A stretch of 64,000 bases of DNA from Rossellomorea vietnamensis NBRC 101237. Its GTDB lineage: Bacteria > Bacillota > Bacilli > Bacillales > Bacillaceae_B. Within the stretch, counting starts at the first letter, position 1; the number at the start of each line of letters is the position of its first letter. This document shows, in pieces, positions 33,689 to 42,504 of this stretch. The position numbers and the translations under genes are program-made. The DNA is taken from contig NZ_BCVQ01000004.1 of NCBI RefSeq assembly GCF_001591825.1, positions 1-64,000 of the forward strand, written 5' to 3'. A model generated the notes under the pieces. That model did no database searches and was not told the origin of the DNA. It saw only the letters and a list, made by a program, of their open reading frames with translations.

Positions 33689-34438
33689 ATGAGGCTATCG
33701 GGTAGGGTTTCGATCATCACTGGAGGAGGCGGTGGAATAGGACGTGCGACCGCTTTAAGATTTTCTGACGAAGGGGCGAATGTCGTCGTGGCAGATCTGG
33801 ATGAATCGAGGGGGGAGGAAACGGTAAGGCTCATCAGGGAAAAGAATGGGCATGCGATGTATGTAAGGACGAATGTAAGAGACAGTGAAAGCATGCAGGA
33901 GCTCGTACATAATACGGTCGAGCATTTCGGGAGTCTGGATATCCTCGTGAACAATGCCGGAATCGGTCAGTCGGAAGTCAGGAGTGTCGATTTGGAAGAA
34001 ACGGAATGGGATGATGTCCTTGATACCAACTTAAAGAGCATCTTTCTGGGAATGAAACATAGCATACCGGAACTGATGAAAAAAGGCGGGGTCATCGTGA
34101 ATGTTTCAAGTCTTCTGGGTTTAAAGGGGAGGAAGTACGTATCCGCTTATAATGCGGCAAAAGGCGGAGTGGTATTGTTGACGCAAAATGCCGCATTGGA
34201 GTACGGAAAAGAAGGAATCCGGGTAAATGCTGTAGCTCCGGGTGTCATCGATACAAACATCATTGAAGGATGGAAGAAGGATGAAAGGAAATGGTCGGTG
34301 ATTTCTCAATCGAATGCCCTCAGAAGGATTGGAAACCCGGATGAAGTGGCCTCCGCCATCTTGTTCCTGGCATCGGATGAAGCCTCCTTTATCACCGGAT
34401 CCACATTATCTGTAGATGGTGGTGGGTTGATCTATTAG
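33689..34438 (+). CDS. SDR family oxidoreductase (FabG/BDH-like)
   Basis: A 249-residue SDR. The motifs are TGGGGGIGRA at the N-terminus, NNAGIGQS, VNVSSLLG and YNAAKGG with the catalytic Tyr-Lys, then VAPGVIDTNI and a C-terminal SVDGGG. Cofactor preference is probably NAD(H), because an Asp follows strand 2 (VVVADLDES). It is the second SDR in operon 1 and possibly a 3-hydroxyacyl-CoA dehydrogenase; the exact substrate is unknown. ATG 33689 is chosen over TTG 33683. Only 4 bp separate it from the CoA ligase reading frame. Confidence 0.75.
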   Translation: MRLSGRVSIITGGGGGIGRATALRFSDEGANVVVADLDESRGEETVRLIREKNGHAMYVRTNVRDSESMQELVHNTVEHFGSLDILVNNAGIGQSEVRSVDLEETEWDDVLDTNLKSIFLGMKHSIPELMKKGGVIVNVSSLLGLKGRKYVSAYNAAKGGVVLLTQNAALEYGKEGIRVNAVAPGVIDTNIIEGWKKDERKWSVISQSNALRRIGNPDEVASAILFLASDEASFITGSTLSVDGGGLIY

Positions 34439-34442
34439 GACC

Positions 34443-36080
34443 ATGCAGTGGCAGCTGAATAATCAAAACGGAAGGAATGATTTTGTGACAACTAAATCCT
34501 GGCACGTTCATTATCCTGAATCGTTCGACACAGATATTCCAGCAATTGATTTCTCAATACCCCATATGCTCCAACAAACTGCTTCGGGGTACCCTGAGCA
34601 TCCTTGTATAAGCTTCTATCAAAAGCGCATGACGTATCGTGAACTTCAAGATGCCGTCACAATGTTTTCCTCGTCCCTCCAGCATATCGGGACGAAGAAA
34701 GGAGACCGGGTTGCCATCATGCTCCCTAACTGTCCCCAATATGTCATTTCTTATTATGGGATCCTTACCACTGGCGGAATTGTTACCCAGGTTAATCCAA
34801 TGTCTGTAGAAAGGGAACTCATTCATTTACTGAATGACTCCGGTGCGGAGACGATCATTGTATTGGACCGCTTTTATCCCATTATTCAATCCATTCAAAA
34901 GGAAACCAAGGTGAAAACGATCATTGTCGTCAGCTTCCAAGGGGAGGATCATGAGACGGATTACACGTTTGATGAATTTTTGAAGCTTGGGGACGGTCGG
35001 GTTTCACCCATTTCAATAGAGCCGGAAGATGTGGCGGTCCTTCAATACACAGGTGGAACCACCGGCGTGTCCAAGGGTGTGATGCTCACACATAGCAATA
35101 TCCTTTCAAATGTCATGCAAAGTCAGCGCTTTTTTAAAGAAAGCATTCAAACAGGGGAAGAAAGAAGTCTGAGTGTAATTCCCTTCTTTCATGTATTTGG
35201 AATGAATTCATGCATGAATCTTTCCATCTATACAGCAAATGAAATGATCCTGCTGCCACGTTTTGAGCTCTCAGAAGTATTATCAACCATTAAGAGGGAG
35301 AAACCCACATTATTCCCTGGAGTGCCGACCATGTATGTGGCGATTACGAATCACCCTTCTGCTGAAGACTATGGGATTCATTCGATCAAGCTTTGTAACA
35401 GCGGCAGTGCCCCCATGCCTGTTGAACTCTTAAATCAGTTCGAGAAGAAAACAGGGGCAAAGATATTGGAAGGGTATGGTTTATCCGAAGCCTCGCCGAC
35501 AACCCATTGCAACCCCGCTTTCGCAGAAAGAAAGCCTGGAACTGTCGGAATCGGCCTCCCGTCTACGGATTATAAGGTAGTGGATATAGCGACCGGCATG
35601 AAGGAAGTACCTCCGGGAGACATTGGGGAGCTGATCATCAAAGGTCCCCAAGTCATGAAGGGGTACTGGAATTTACCTGAAGAAACCGCCAATGCCCTTC
35701 GTGACGGATGGCTATACACAGGAGACATTGCCCGTATGGATGATGAAGGGTATGTATCGATAGTGGATCGAAAGAAAGATATGATCATTGCTTCAGGATA
35801 TAACGTGTATCCCCGGGAAGTGGAAGAAGTCATTTATGAACATCCCTCTGTACAGGAAGCGGTCGTAATCGGGGTCCCTGACTCCTATCGTGGAGAAACC
35901 GTGAAAGCCGTGATTGTCCTTAAGGGTGGGGAAAAGGTGTCAGAACAGGAATTGATGGGGTTCTGTCAGGAGAATATGTCTTCATTCAAAGTCCCGAGGA
36001 TCATTGAATTCCGGGATGAACTTCCAAAGACGAGTGTAGGCAAGATTTTAAGAAGGGCCCTCCGGGAAAATGTGATATAA
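34443..36080 (+). CDS. Medium/long-chain acyl-CoA ligase (AMP-forming)
   Basis: A 545-residue ANL-superfamily ligase. The P-loop is YTGGTTGVSKGVMLTH, A5 is GYGLSEASP, A7 is YTGD, A8 is VDRKKDMIIASGYNVYPREVE, and the catalytic C-terminal Lys lies in KTSVGKILRR. It activates a carboxylic acid to its CoA thioester, the entry step for operon 1. Two starts are possible: ATG 34443 (weak RBS) or GTG 34485, 8 bp after GGAAGGA; the latter gives 531 residues. Confidence 0.85.
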   Translation: MQWQLNNQNGRNDFVTTKSWHVHYPESFDTDIPAIDFSIPHMLQQTASGYPEHPCISFYQKRMTYRELQDAVTMFSSSLQHIGTKKGDRVAIMLPNCPQYVISYYGILTTGGIVTQVNPMSVERELIHLLNDSGAETIIVLDRFYPIIQSIQKETKVKTIIVVSFQGEDHETDYTFDEFLKLGDGRVSPISIEPEDVAVLQYTGGTTGVSKGVMLTHSNILSNVMQSQRFFKESIQTGEERSLSVIPFFHVFGMNSCMNLSIYTANEMILLPRFELSEVLSTIKREKPTLFPGVPTMYVAITNHPSAEDYGIHSIKLCNSGSAPMPVELLNQFEKKTGAKILEGYGLSEASPTTHCNPAFAERKPGTVGIGLPSTDYKVVDIATGMKEVPPGDIGELIIKGPQVMKGYWNLPEETANALRDGWLYTGDIARMDDEGYVSIVDRKKDMIIASGYNVYPREVEEVIYEHPSVQEAVVIGVPDSYRGETVKAVIVLKGGEKVSEQELMGFCQENMSSFKVPRIIEFRDELPKTSVGKILRRALRENVI

Positions 36081-36114
36081 TTCAGGGGATATTTGCAGAT
36101 TGAGGGGACTTCAT

Positions 36115-36681
36115 ATGAAAGAAAAAATGACAGAGCAAGCAGTTCGATTATTTGATCAAAAAGGCTTTACCGTCACGTCCATTCAGGATATCGTTGAATC
36201 GATCGGGGTGACAAAAGGAACATTCTACTATTATTTTTCCAGTAAAGAAGAGCTTCTAAAGGAAATTCATTTGAGATATATCGATGCCTTATTGTCCAAG
36301 CAGGAAAGAATACTGGAAGATGGGAGTAAATCTTTCCGCGAGAAACTTTTTGACATCATTCATCTTTCCATCGTGGACATCAAAGAACAGGGTGCCAGTG
36401 CCAAAGTGTTTTTCAGGGAGATGAGACACTTAAGCCATGAAAGTGTGGACCAAATCGAACCCAAGCGGGATATGTACCGATACAATATCGAAAAGCTCTT
36501 GAAAGAAGGAAGAAAGTCCGGGGATTTCCGAAACGACTTTGATGTTTCCGTTGTAGCCTTCGGTATACTTGGGATGATGAACTGGAGCTATCAATGGTAT
36601 AAGCCTGATGGGGCGAAGACGGATGAAGAAATCGCAGGCACGTTTGTCGATATGGTCTTGAAAGGGATTCAAACACAATAG
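36115..36681 (+). CDS. TetR/AcrR family regulator
   Basis: A 188-residue TetR-type repressor. Its N-terminal helix-turn-helix runs LFDQKGFTVTSIQDIVESIGVTKGTFYYYFSSKEELL. The ligand domain carries FFREMRHLS, similar to YsiA/FadR-like regulators of fatty-acid genes. It is the last gene of operon 1, 38 bp before a matching operator, so it probably autoregulates and controls both operons, released by an acyl-CoA ligand. ATG 36115 follows GAGGGGA. Confidence 0.85.
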   Translation: MKEKMTEQAVRLFDQKGFTVTSIQDIVESIGVTKGTFYYYFSSKEELLKEIHLRYIDALLSKQERILEDGSKSFREKLFDIIHLSIVDIKEQGASAKVFFREMRHLSHESVDQIEPKRDMYRYNIEKLLKEGRKSGDFRNDFDVSVVAFGILGMMNWSYQWYKPDGAKTDEEIAGTFVDMVLKGIQTQ

Positions 36682-36718
36682 AGGGGGAAGCGGTTATAGC
36701 ATTTCCTCCTCCTCTAAC

Positions 36719-36743
36719 ATACCGACTGGTTAGTATTTATAAT
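36719..36743 (+). promoter_or_regulatory. TetR-type operator site 2 with overlapping promoter
   Basis: ATACCGACTGGTTAGTAT (36719-36736) differs from site 1 by one base. A TATAAT (36738-36743) directly follows, with a weak TAACAT 17 bp upstream, so the operator fills the promoter spacer of operon 2. Confidence 0.65.
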
Positions 36744-36759
36744 GGAAGAAGGCGGATAA

Positions 36760-37176
36760 ATGGATTCTATCACCGTAAGAAGTAGATTCTGCGAAACTGA
36801 TGCACTGGGGCATATTAACAATACCACTTACTTTGTCTATTTAGAGGAAGCGAGAATTAAATTCTTTCAAACAATCGGATTCGATATGGACGTGAAGGAT
36901 TGGCAGTTTATCCTGGCTTCCACCAAATGTGATTTCGTATCACAGGGTTATTTCAATCAAGAACTTGTCATCACCACCGATGTTTCCAAAATCGGATCCA
37001 AGAGTTTTCAGTTAGACCATGATATCCTGTGTGCGGAGACTCATCAACTGATCGCAAGGGGAAATGCGGTCATTGTATATTTTGACTTTCAGGAACAACG
37101 GAGCAAAGCAATCCCTGATCTGTTAAAAGCTCAGTTAAACAATCATTTTCGTTCTGAGAAAACTGAATATTCTTGA
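36760..37176 (+). CDS. Acyl-CoA thioesterase, YbgC/4HBT-type hotdog
   Basis: A 138-residue hotdog-fold thioesterase. The opening RSRFCETDALGHINNTTYFVYLEEAR matches the 4-hydroxybenzoyl-CoA thioesterase/YbgC motif, where the Asp in the TDALGHINN stretch is catalytic. It probably frees CoA from stalled or end-product thioesters of the pathway. It is the first gene of operon 2, directly behind TetR operator site 2. Confidence 0.82.
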   Translation: MDSITVRSRFCETDALGHINNTTYFVYLEEARIKFFQTIGFDMDVKDWQFILASTKCDFVSQGYFNQELVITTDVSKIGSKSFQLDHDILCAETHQLIARGNAVIVYFDFQEQRSKAIPDLLKAQLNNHFRSEKTEYS

Positions 37177-37192
37177 ATCTAGGAGGGGTAAC

Positions 37193-38275
37193 ATGGCGGA
37201 GCGAATGGAATATGAAACGGTTTCAGTTCGAAAAGGAGAAGAATTAAATAAAAGGAAATTACATGACTTCCTGGTTGAGCATTTTCCTGATTTGCAACGA
37301 GAAAAGTTGAGCATTAAACAGTTTTCTGCAGGTCACTCAAATCTAACGTATTTGCTTTCAATGGGAGAATGGGAAGGGGTTTTAAGACGTCCTCCCTTAG
37401 GGCCCGTCGCACCGAAGGCACATGATATGAAAAGAGAATTCAGGATCCTTTCAGAGGTCCACCCTTTATTCGACGTTACACCAAAACCCTATGTATTCTC
37501 CGAAGATGAAGGGATAGTCGGAAGCCCATTCTTCATCATGGAACGAAAAAGGGGGGAAGTATTCGATACATCATTTCCCCCGCATCTGAATGTAACGCCT
37601 GAGGTGTGCAAGAAAATCTCGGAAGAAATGGTTTCAAGAATGGTTGAGCTTCATTCCATTGACCATACCAAAACCTCACTACATGAAATCAGTAAACCCG
37701 AACACTTTATGGAGAGACAGGTTCACGGGTGGATCAATCGCTATGAACGTGCGAAAACCAGTGAGATTCGTGATGTAGAACATCTCACACAGTGGTTGAT
37801 CAGAAACGTTCCGGAAAATGCTGAGTCCACGATCATTCATTATGACTTTAAATTAAACAATAGTATGTTTTCTGAAGACCTGACATCCATGGTGGGATTA
37901 TTCGATTGGGAGATGGCTACCGTCGGAGACCCCCTTGCAGATCTGGGTGTCGCCATGGGGTATTGGATCCAGCAAGATGATCCTGAATTGTTAAAGTACG
38001 GTCTCGGGAAGCCTCCAGTGACCATCATGGACGGTTTTTACAGCAGAAGAGAGTTCATTGAAAAATATGCCGAAAAAAGCGGCAGGGACGTAAATCACAT
38101 TCATTTCTATTTGTCTTTTGCCTACTTTAAGCTGGCGGTTATTGTGCAGCAAATTTATTACCGTTTTAAGATGGGTCAGACAAATGATGCCCGTTTTTCC
38201 GGGTTCGATCGGTTTGCCGAGTCTTTAATTACCCTGGGTAATCAGGCAGCATTTGATTCCAGGGAACAAATATAA
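37193..38275 (+). CDS. ACAD10-type phosphotransferase (APH/ChoK fold)
   Basis: A 360-residue kinase-fold protein of the aminoglycoside phosphotransferase superfamily. The nucleotide-binding N-lobe contains FSAGHSNLTYLL, the catalytic loop is HYDFKLNN (His216-Asp218), and the metal-binding motif is LFDWEMATVGDPLADLG (Asp238). This form is the APH domain fused to ACAD in ACAD10/11 and is also like Pseudomonas LvaA, the 4-hydroxyacyl-CoA kinase. In an operon with acyl-CoA enzymes a 4-hydroxyacyl-CoA kinase role is more likely than antibiotic resistance, but it is untested. Confidence 0.8.
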   Translation: MAERMEYETVSVRKGEELNKRKLHDFLVEHFPDLQREKLSIKQFSAGHSNLTYLLSMGEWEGVLRRPPLGPVAPKAHDMKREFRILSEVHPLFDVTPKPYVFSEDEGIVGSPFFIMERKRGEVFDTSFPPHLNVTPEVCKKISEEMVSRMVELHSIDHTKTSLHEISKPEHFMERQVHGWINRYERAKTSEIRDVEHLTQWLIRNVPENAESTIIHYDFKLNNSMFSEDLTSMVGLFDWEMATVGDPLADLGVAMGYWIQQDDPELLKYGLGKPPVTIMDGFYSRREFIEKYAEKSGRDVNHIHFYLSFAYFKLAVIVQQIYYRFKMGQTNDARFSGFDRFAESLITLGNQAAFDSREQI

Positions 38276-38288
38276 GGGGATGAATGCT

Positions 38289-39062
38289 ATGCAATCATTA
38301 TTAGTCGAAATGAATGACCGGGTGTTGAATGTTACCTTGAATCGACCAGACAGCTTAAACTCATTTGATGAGAATATGCTTACCGGATTGATAGAAGCGG
38401 TAGAAGAGGCTGGGCGGAATCAGGAGATCCGGGCGATCGTGATCCGCGGTGCCGGAAGGTCATTTTCTGCTGGTGGCGACGTGAAAACGATGGGAAGTGC
38501 CACATCAGCCCAAGTCTATGAACATATCGGAATACTGAATTCATGTATCAAAGCCATCAAAACAATAGAAAAGCCGGTCATTGCCTCCGTCCATGGTTTC
38601 GCCGCAGGTGCCGGATTTAATTTAGCATTGGCCTGTGATCTAATCATTGCATCGGAAACAAGTCAATTTGCACTGAGCTTTTCCAAAGTAGGGCTCATTT
38701 CGGATGGAGGGGGTTCTTATTTTCTCCCACGGTTGATCGGCCCTCATCTTGCAAAGGAGTTCTTTTTTACCGGAGAACCTGTTTCTGCCAGGAGAATGTA
38801 TGAATTAGGGGTGATTAACAGGCTGGTGTCCGCTGATCATCTGGAAGAAAAAACATATGAGCTGGCTTCTACACTCGCTTCGGGTCCAAGCAAAGCCTAC
38901 GGCATGATGAAAAAAATGATTGATCGTTCATTCACCACTACCCTGGATGAAATACTGGAGCAGGAAAGAATCACTCAAACCCTGATGATTTCAACGGAAG
39001 ATCATGTAGAAGGAGTTTCAGCGTTTAAAGAAAAAAGGACCCCCTCTTTTTCGGGGAATTAG
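38289..39062 (+). CDS. Enoyl-CoA hydratase/isomerase family protein
   Basis: A 257-residue crotonase. The oxyanion-hole segment is RSFSAGGDVKTM and HGFAAGAGFNLALACDLIIASE follows. The Asp in the SDGGGSYFLPRLIG loop takes the place of the second catalytic acid of canonical hydratases, so hydratase versus isomerase activity is not certain. ATG 38289 has AAGGGG 9 bp upstream. It overlaps nothing and lies 11 bp before the quinone oxidoreductase gene. Confidence 0.8.
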   Translation: MQSLLVEMNDRVLNVTLNRPDSLNSFDENMLTGLIEAVEEAGRNQEIRAIVIRGAGRSFSAGGDVKTMGSATSAQVYEHIGILNSCIKAIKTIEKPVIASVHGFAAGAGFNLALACDLIIASETSQFALSFSKVGLISDGGGSYFLPRLIGPHLAKEFFFTGEPVSARRMYELGVINRLVSADHLEEKTYELASTLASGPSKAYGMMKKMIDRSFTTTLDEILEQERITQTLMISTEDHVEGVSAFKEKRTPSFSGN

Positions 39063-39073
39063 GAGGAGTATAG

Positions 39074-40048
39074 ATGAAAGCGATCCAATTTAGGGAGTTC
39101 GGTGGTCCTGTTGTGTTGAAGAATGTGGACATTGATATGCCTTCACCCCGTGGGAGGGAGGTATTGATCAAAGTGCATGCCTCTGCTGTCAATTATGCTG
39201 ATACGGCCAGGAGAGAAGGTCAATATGTGGTAAAGACCCCCCTTCCTTACATTCCCGGTGCGGAAGTGTCAGGCATCGTAACCGAAGTCGGAGAAGATGT
39301 GACCAGGATCAAAAAAGGAGACCGGGTCGTAGCGATGATGGATTCAGGCGGGTATGCAGAATATGCCATGACAGATGAACGATCCATCATCCCCCTTCCA
39401 TATGGCTTGGATTTTAAAGAAGCGGCTGCAATACCTGTACAGGGACTGAGTGCGTATCATATTTTGAAAACACTTGGGAGACTCGAGCAGGGTGAGACGG
39501 TCCTCATTCATGCTGCTGCAGGTGGTGTAGGGCTCTTAGCCGTTCAACTCGCAAAGCGATTCGGTGCAGGTAAAGTGATTGCCACTGCAAGCACCGAGGA
39601 GAAGCTTCGCTTAGCAGAAGATATGGGAGCAGATGTACTGGTCAATTATACAGAGGAAGAATGGGAGAAAAAAGTTCTGGATGCTACAAGTGGAAAGGGT
39701 GTGGATCTTGCGCTGGAGATGGCAGGTGGTGACGTCTTTTACAAAACATTAAAATGCCTTGCCCACTTCGGGAGAATGATCATCTACGGTGTAGCAAGCG
39801 GGGAGCAAAGCAGATTCTATCCCTCTTCCTTAATGGCAAAGAATCAATCGGTCACCGGCTTTTTCCTTCCTCCTCTGATGAGGGACACCGAGTTGACCCA
39901 AAAAACTCTTCATGAAATCTTTCATTACGTGGCGAACGGAGATTTAAAGGTCACAGTGGGGCACGTGTTCCCATTGGAAGAAGCGGCAAAGGTCCACTCC
40001 CTCATGCAGGGAAGACAGACAGTGGGAAAAGTTATCCTGCAGCCATAA
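39074..40048 (+). CDS. NADPH:quinone oxidoreductase (zinc-free MDR family)
   Basis: A 324-residue medium-chain reductase. IPGAEVSGIV is in the N-domain, the Rossmann motif is HAAAGGVGLLAVQLAKRFGA, and no structural or catalytic zinc Cys cluster is present, which places it with QOR/enoyl reductases. In this operon it may reduce a 2-enoyl-CoA or a quinone; the substrate is unknown. The RBS is AGGAGGAG. Confidence 0.8.
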   Translation: MKAIQFREFGGPVVLKNVDIDMPSPRGREVLIKVHASAVNYADTARREGQYVVKTPLPYIPGAEVSGIVTEVGEDVTRIKKGDRVVAMMDSGGYAEYAMTDERSIIPLPYGLDFKEAAAIPVQGLSAYHILKTLGRLEQGETVLIHAAAGGVGLLAVQLAKRFGAGKVIATASTEEKLRLAEDMGADVLVNYTEEEWEKKVLDATSGKGVDLALEMAGGDVFYKTLKCLAHFGRMIIYGVASGEQSRFYPSSLMAKNQSVTGFFLPPLMRDTELTQKTLHEIFHYVANGDLKVTVGHVFPLEEAAKVHSLMQGRQTVGKVILQP

Positions 40049-40074
40049 TTTTATCTTATTAGGGGGGAATAAAA

Positions 40075-41250
40075 ATGAACTTACGCTTGTCAGATGAACA
40101 AAAGATGATCCAAAAGACCATCCGGAAATTTGTAGAGAAAGAATTGATTCCTTTAGAAAATGAAGTGTTGCGAAATGAAAGGGAGGGAAAGCCCAGCCTC
40201 TCTCCTGAAAAAAAGAAAGAGCTGCAAATGAAGGCCAAGGATGCAGGTTTCTGGGGAATCAACACTCCCGAGGAATACGGAGGGGCTGATCTCGGTCAAA
40301 TGATGATGGCCATCGTCTATATGGAAATCTCCAAGACCTTTGTTCCGTTCTCCTTTGGAGGATATGCGGATAACATTCTGTATTACGCCAACGATGAGCA
40401 GAAGAAAAACTATTTGATACCGACAATCAATGGAGAAAAGAAATCATGTTTTGCCATGACCGAACCCGGAGCGGGATCTGATACCCGTAATATCCGGACC
40501 ACAGCCGTGAAAGACGGAAACGAATGGATATTAAATGGTGAGAAAACGTTCATTACCGGTGGAAACGAAGCAGATTTCGTCATGGTCATGGCCGTGACGG
40601 ATAAAGAAAAACATCGTCGGACAGGTCGGGAAGGAGTCACTTGTTTCATCGCCGATCGAAGCATGGGCTGGAAATCCGAATATATCCATACAATGGGGGA
40701 ATGGGGCCCGGCAAGTCTTTTTTTTGATGATGTAAGGGTTCCTGAAGAGAATATCCTTGGTGAAATTGATGGCGGCTACAATCTGGGATTGGAGTGGATC
40801 GGATTTGCCCGCTGGATTGTAGGGGCCCAGGCGGTGGGAGCAGCAGAACGACTTCTTCAAATGGCCATCGACTATTCGAAAGAAAGAGAAACATTTGGAA
40901 AACCTATCGCGGACCGGCAGGCGATTCAGTGGCAGATTGCGGATTCAGCCGTGGAAATTGAAGCGGCCCGTTGGCTCGTGTTAAATGCAGCATTCACACT
41001 CGATCAAGGGGAAGACAATCGTCACGTTGCGTCGATGGCCAAGCTATATGGATCCAATATGGGGAATCGGGTCGTAGATCGCGTCCTCCAGATCCATGGT
41101 GGTATGGGCTATACAAGAGAGCTGCCGATCGAACGATGGTACCGGGAGGCAAGGTTATGGCGCATTTATGATGGAACCGATGAAATTCAAAAACTGATCA
41201 TTTCAAGGAACTTATTAAAAGGTCATGTGAAACTTGGGCAATTTGTATAA
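40075..41250 (+). CDS. Acyl-CoA dehydrogenase
   Basis: A 391-residue acyl-CoA dehydrogenase with CFAMTEPGAGSDTRNIRT, GEKTFITGG, FGKPIADRQAIQW, QIHGGMGYTRELPIERWYREARLWRI in successive blocks and a final IYDGTDEIQ. Asp replaces Glu at the usual base position of this loop. It is of the general short/medium-chain type and distinct from the ACAD11-type enzyme in operon 1. It probably performs the ordinary alpha-beta oxidation step. It is preceded by AGGGGGG and followed by SDR3 after 21 bp. Confidence 0.85.
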   Translation: MNLRLSDEQKMIQKTIRKFVEKELIPLENEVLRNEREGKPSLSPEKKKELQMKAKDAGFWGINTPEEYGGADLGQMMMAIVYMEISKTFVPFSFGGYADNILYYANDEQKKNYLIPTINGEKKSCFAMTEPGAGSDTRNIRTTAVKDGNEWILNGEKTFITGGNEADFVMVMAVTDKEKHRRTGREGVTCFIADRSMGWKSEYIHTMGEWGPASLFFDDVRVPEENILGEIDGGYNLGLEWIGFARWIVGAQAVGAAERLLQMAIDYSKERETFGKPIADRQAIQWQIADSAVEIEAARWLVLNAAFTLDQGEDNRHVASMAKLYGSNMGNRVVDRVLQIHGGMGYTRELPIERWYREARLWRIYDGTDEIQKLIISRNLLKGHVKLGQFV

Positions 41251-41271
41251 ACAGAAGAGGAGGCAGACGAA

Positions 41272-42030
41272 ATGGGAGAGCGATTCAGAGGAAAAGTGGC
41301 TTTGGTTACAGGTGGAAGCAGAGGGATCGGCAGGTCGATTGCCGGATTACTGGCTGAAGAAGGGGCCAAGGTGGCCATCATCGACGTGAATGAGGATGCG
41401 TTGAATGAAGCGAGTGAGGTATTTAAACAATATGAATTGTATACAAAAGTGGTAAATGTCGTAGAATCCAGGGAAGTTGAAAATGCGATGAAGGAAGTAT
41501 ATGAATCCTTTGGCTCCCTGGACATTGTGGTGAATAATGCAGGGGTCATCAGGGATAATCTGTTATTCAAAATGACCGAAAACGATTGGGAGACGGTCAT
41601 GGATGTGCATTTAAAGGGTTCATTCAATGTTGTGAAGGCAGCCCAACAATACATGGTCAAACAAAAGTACGGACGCATCATCAATATTTCATCCACCTCA
41701 GCATTGGGAAATCGCGGGCAGGCAAACTACGCAACGGCTAAAGCAGGTCTTCAAGGCTTGACGAAAACCCTTGCCATAGAACTTGGTCCATTCGGAATCA
41801 CCACGAATGCTGTAGCACCGGGCTTTATTGAAACCGATATGACGAAAGAAACCGCTAAACGGATCGGGATCACTTTCGAGCAATTAGTGGAAGCAAGTCT
41901 CCAGGGAATCCCTGTTGGAAGAAGCGGGGCTCCTGAAGATATTGCAAATGCCGTCGCTTTTTTTGCAGATGAAAAATCTTCATTCGTCAATGGTCAGGTT
42001 CTCTACGTTGCTGGAGGGCCGAAAGCCTGA
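41272..42030 (+). CDS. 3-oxoacyl-ACP/CoA reductase-like SDR (FabG-like)
   Basis: A 252-residue SDR closest to FabG in motif: TGGSRGIGRSIA, NNAGVIRDNLLFKMTE, INISSTSA, YATAKAGLQGLTKTLA (Tyr-Lys pair) and APGFIETDMT. The following two MaoC genes make (R)-hydroxyacyl substrates, so this enzyme may interconvert (R)-3-hydroxyacyl-CoA and 3-ketoacyl-CoA. RBS AGAGGAGG. Confidence 0.8.
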   Translation: MGERFRGKVALVTGGSRGIGRSIAGLLAEEGAKVAIIDVNEDALNEASEVFKQYELYTKVVNVVESREVENAMKEVYESFGSLDIVVNNAGVIRDNLLFKMTENDWETVMDVHLKGSFNVVKAAQQYMVKQKYGRIINISSTSALGNRGQANYATAKAGLQGLTKTLAIELGPFGITTNAVAPGFIETDMTKETAKRIGITFEQLVEASLQGIPVGRSGAPEDIANAVAFFADEKSSFVNGQVLYVAGGPKA

Positions 42031-42054
42031 ATAAAGAAGAAAGGGGTGAAGAAT

Positions 42055-42504
42055 ATGTTTGAATCCTATATCGGAAAGAGGTCTACTCCCACACGAAATG
42101 CAGTGGAAAGAGGTGCGATTCGGAAATTTGCAGATGCCATTGGCGATCCCCATCCCCTTTATGTGGATGAAGATGCCGGGAAGTCCTCCTCTTATGGGGT
42201 GAACATTGCCCCTCCCACCTTTCCGAGAGTGTTCGACTTTGGTTCGATTGAAGGCTTTCATTTACCGAATGTTGGGTTGATCCACGGTGAACAATCCTTC
42301 CATTATGAAAGACCTTTGAAGGTTGGGGAAACGATTCAATGCTATACGGAAATAAAAGACTATTATGAACGGGAAGGTACCGGGGGGAAACTGGGGTTCC
42401 TTGTCATTGAAGATGTCGGTGAAGATTCTCGTGGGGGAAGAATCTTCACTTCCCAGGCGATTATCATTATCACAGAAGAAGTCAGAAAGAGGTTGAGTAA
42501 ATGA
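42055..42504 (+). CDS. MaoC-like dehydratase, N-terminal (FAS1-like) type
   Basis: A 149-residue hotdog protein of the MaoC N-terminal-domain type: IRKFADAIGDPHPLYVDEDAG, then GEQSFHYERPLKVGETI. In such two-gene hydratases this subunit is structural and the partner bears the catalytic Asp-His. It overlaps the partner gene by 4 bp (ATGA), strongly suggesting a heteromer, as in mycobacterial HadA-HadB. ATG 42055 follows AAAGGGGTG and is preferred to GTG 42046. Confidence 0.82.
   Translation: MFESYIGKRSTPTRNAVERGAIRKFADAIGDPHPLYVDEDAGKSSSYGVNIAPPTFPRVFDFGSIEGFHLPNVGLIHGEQSFHYERPLKVGETIQCYTEIKDYYEREGTGGKLGFLVIEDVGEDSRGGRIFTSQAIIIITEEVRKRLSK

Noticed and set aside
36115-36681. Assignment of the TetR regulator as FadR of B. 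subtilis
   Set aside because: The nearby operators (ATACCGACCGGTTAGTAT type) do not resemble the FadR site TGAATGAN-TCATTCA, so a distinct regulator is more likely.
37193-38275. Aminoglycoside resistance kinase
   Set aside because: Although the fold is APH-like, its motif set and operon with acyl-CoA enzymes point to the ACAD10/LvaA group.
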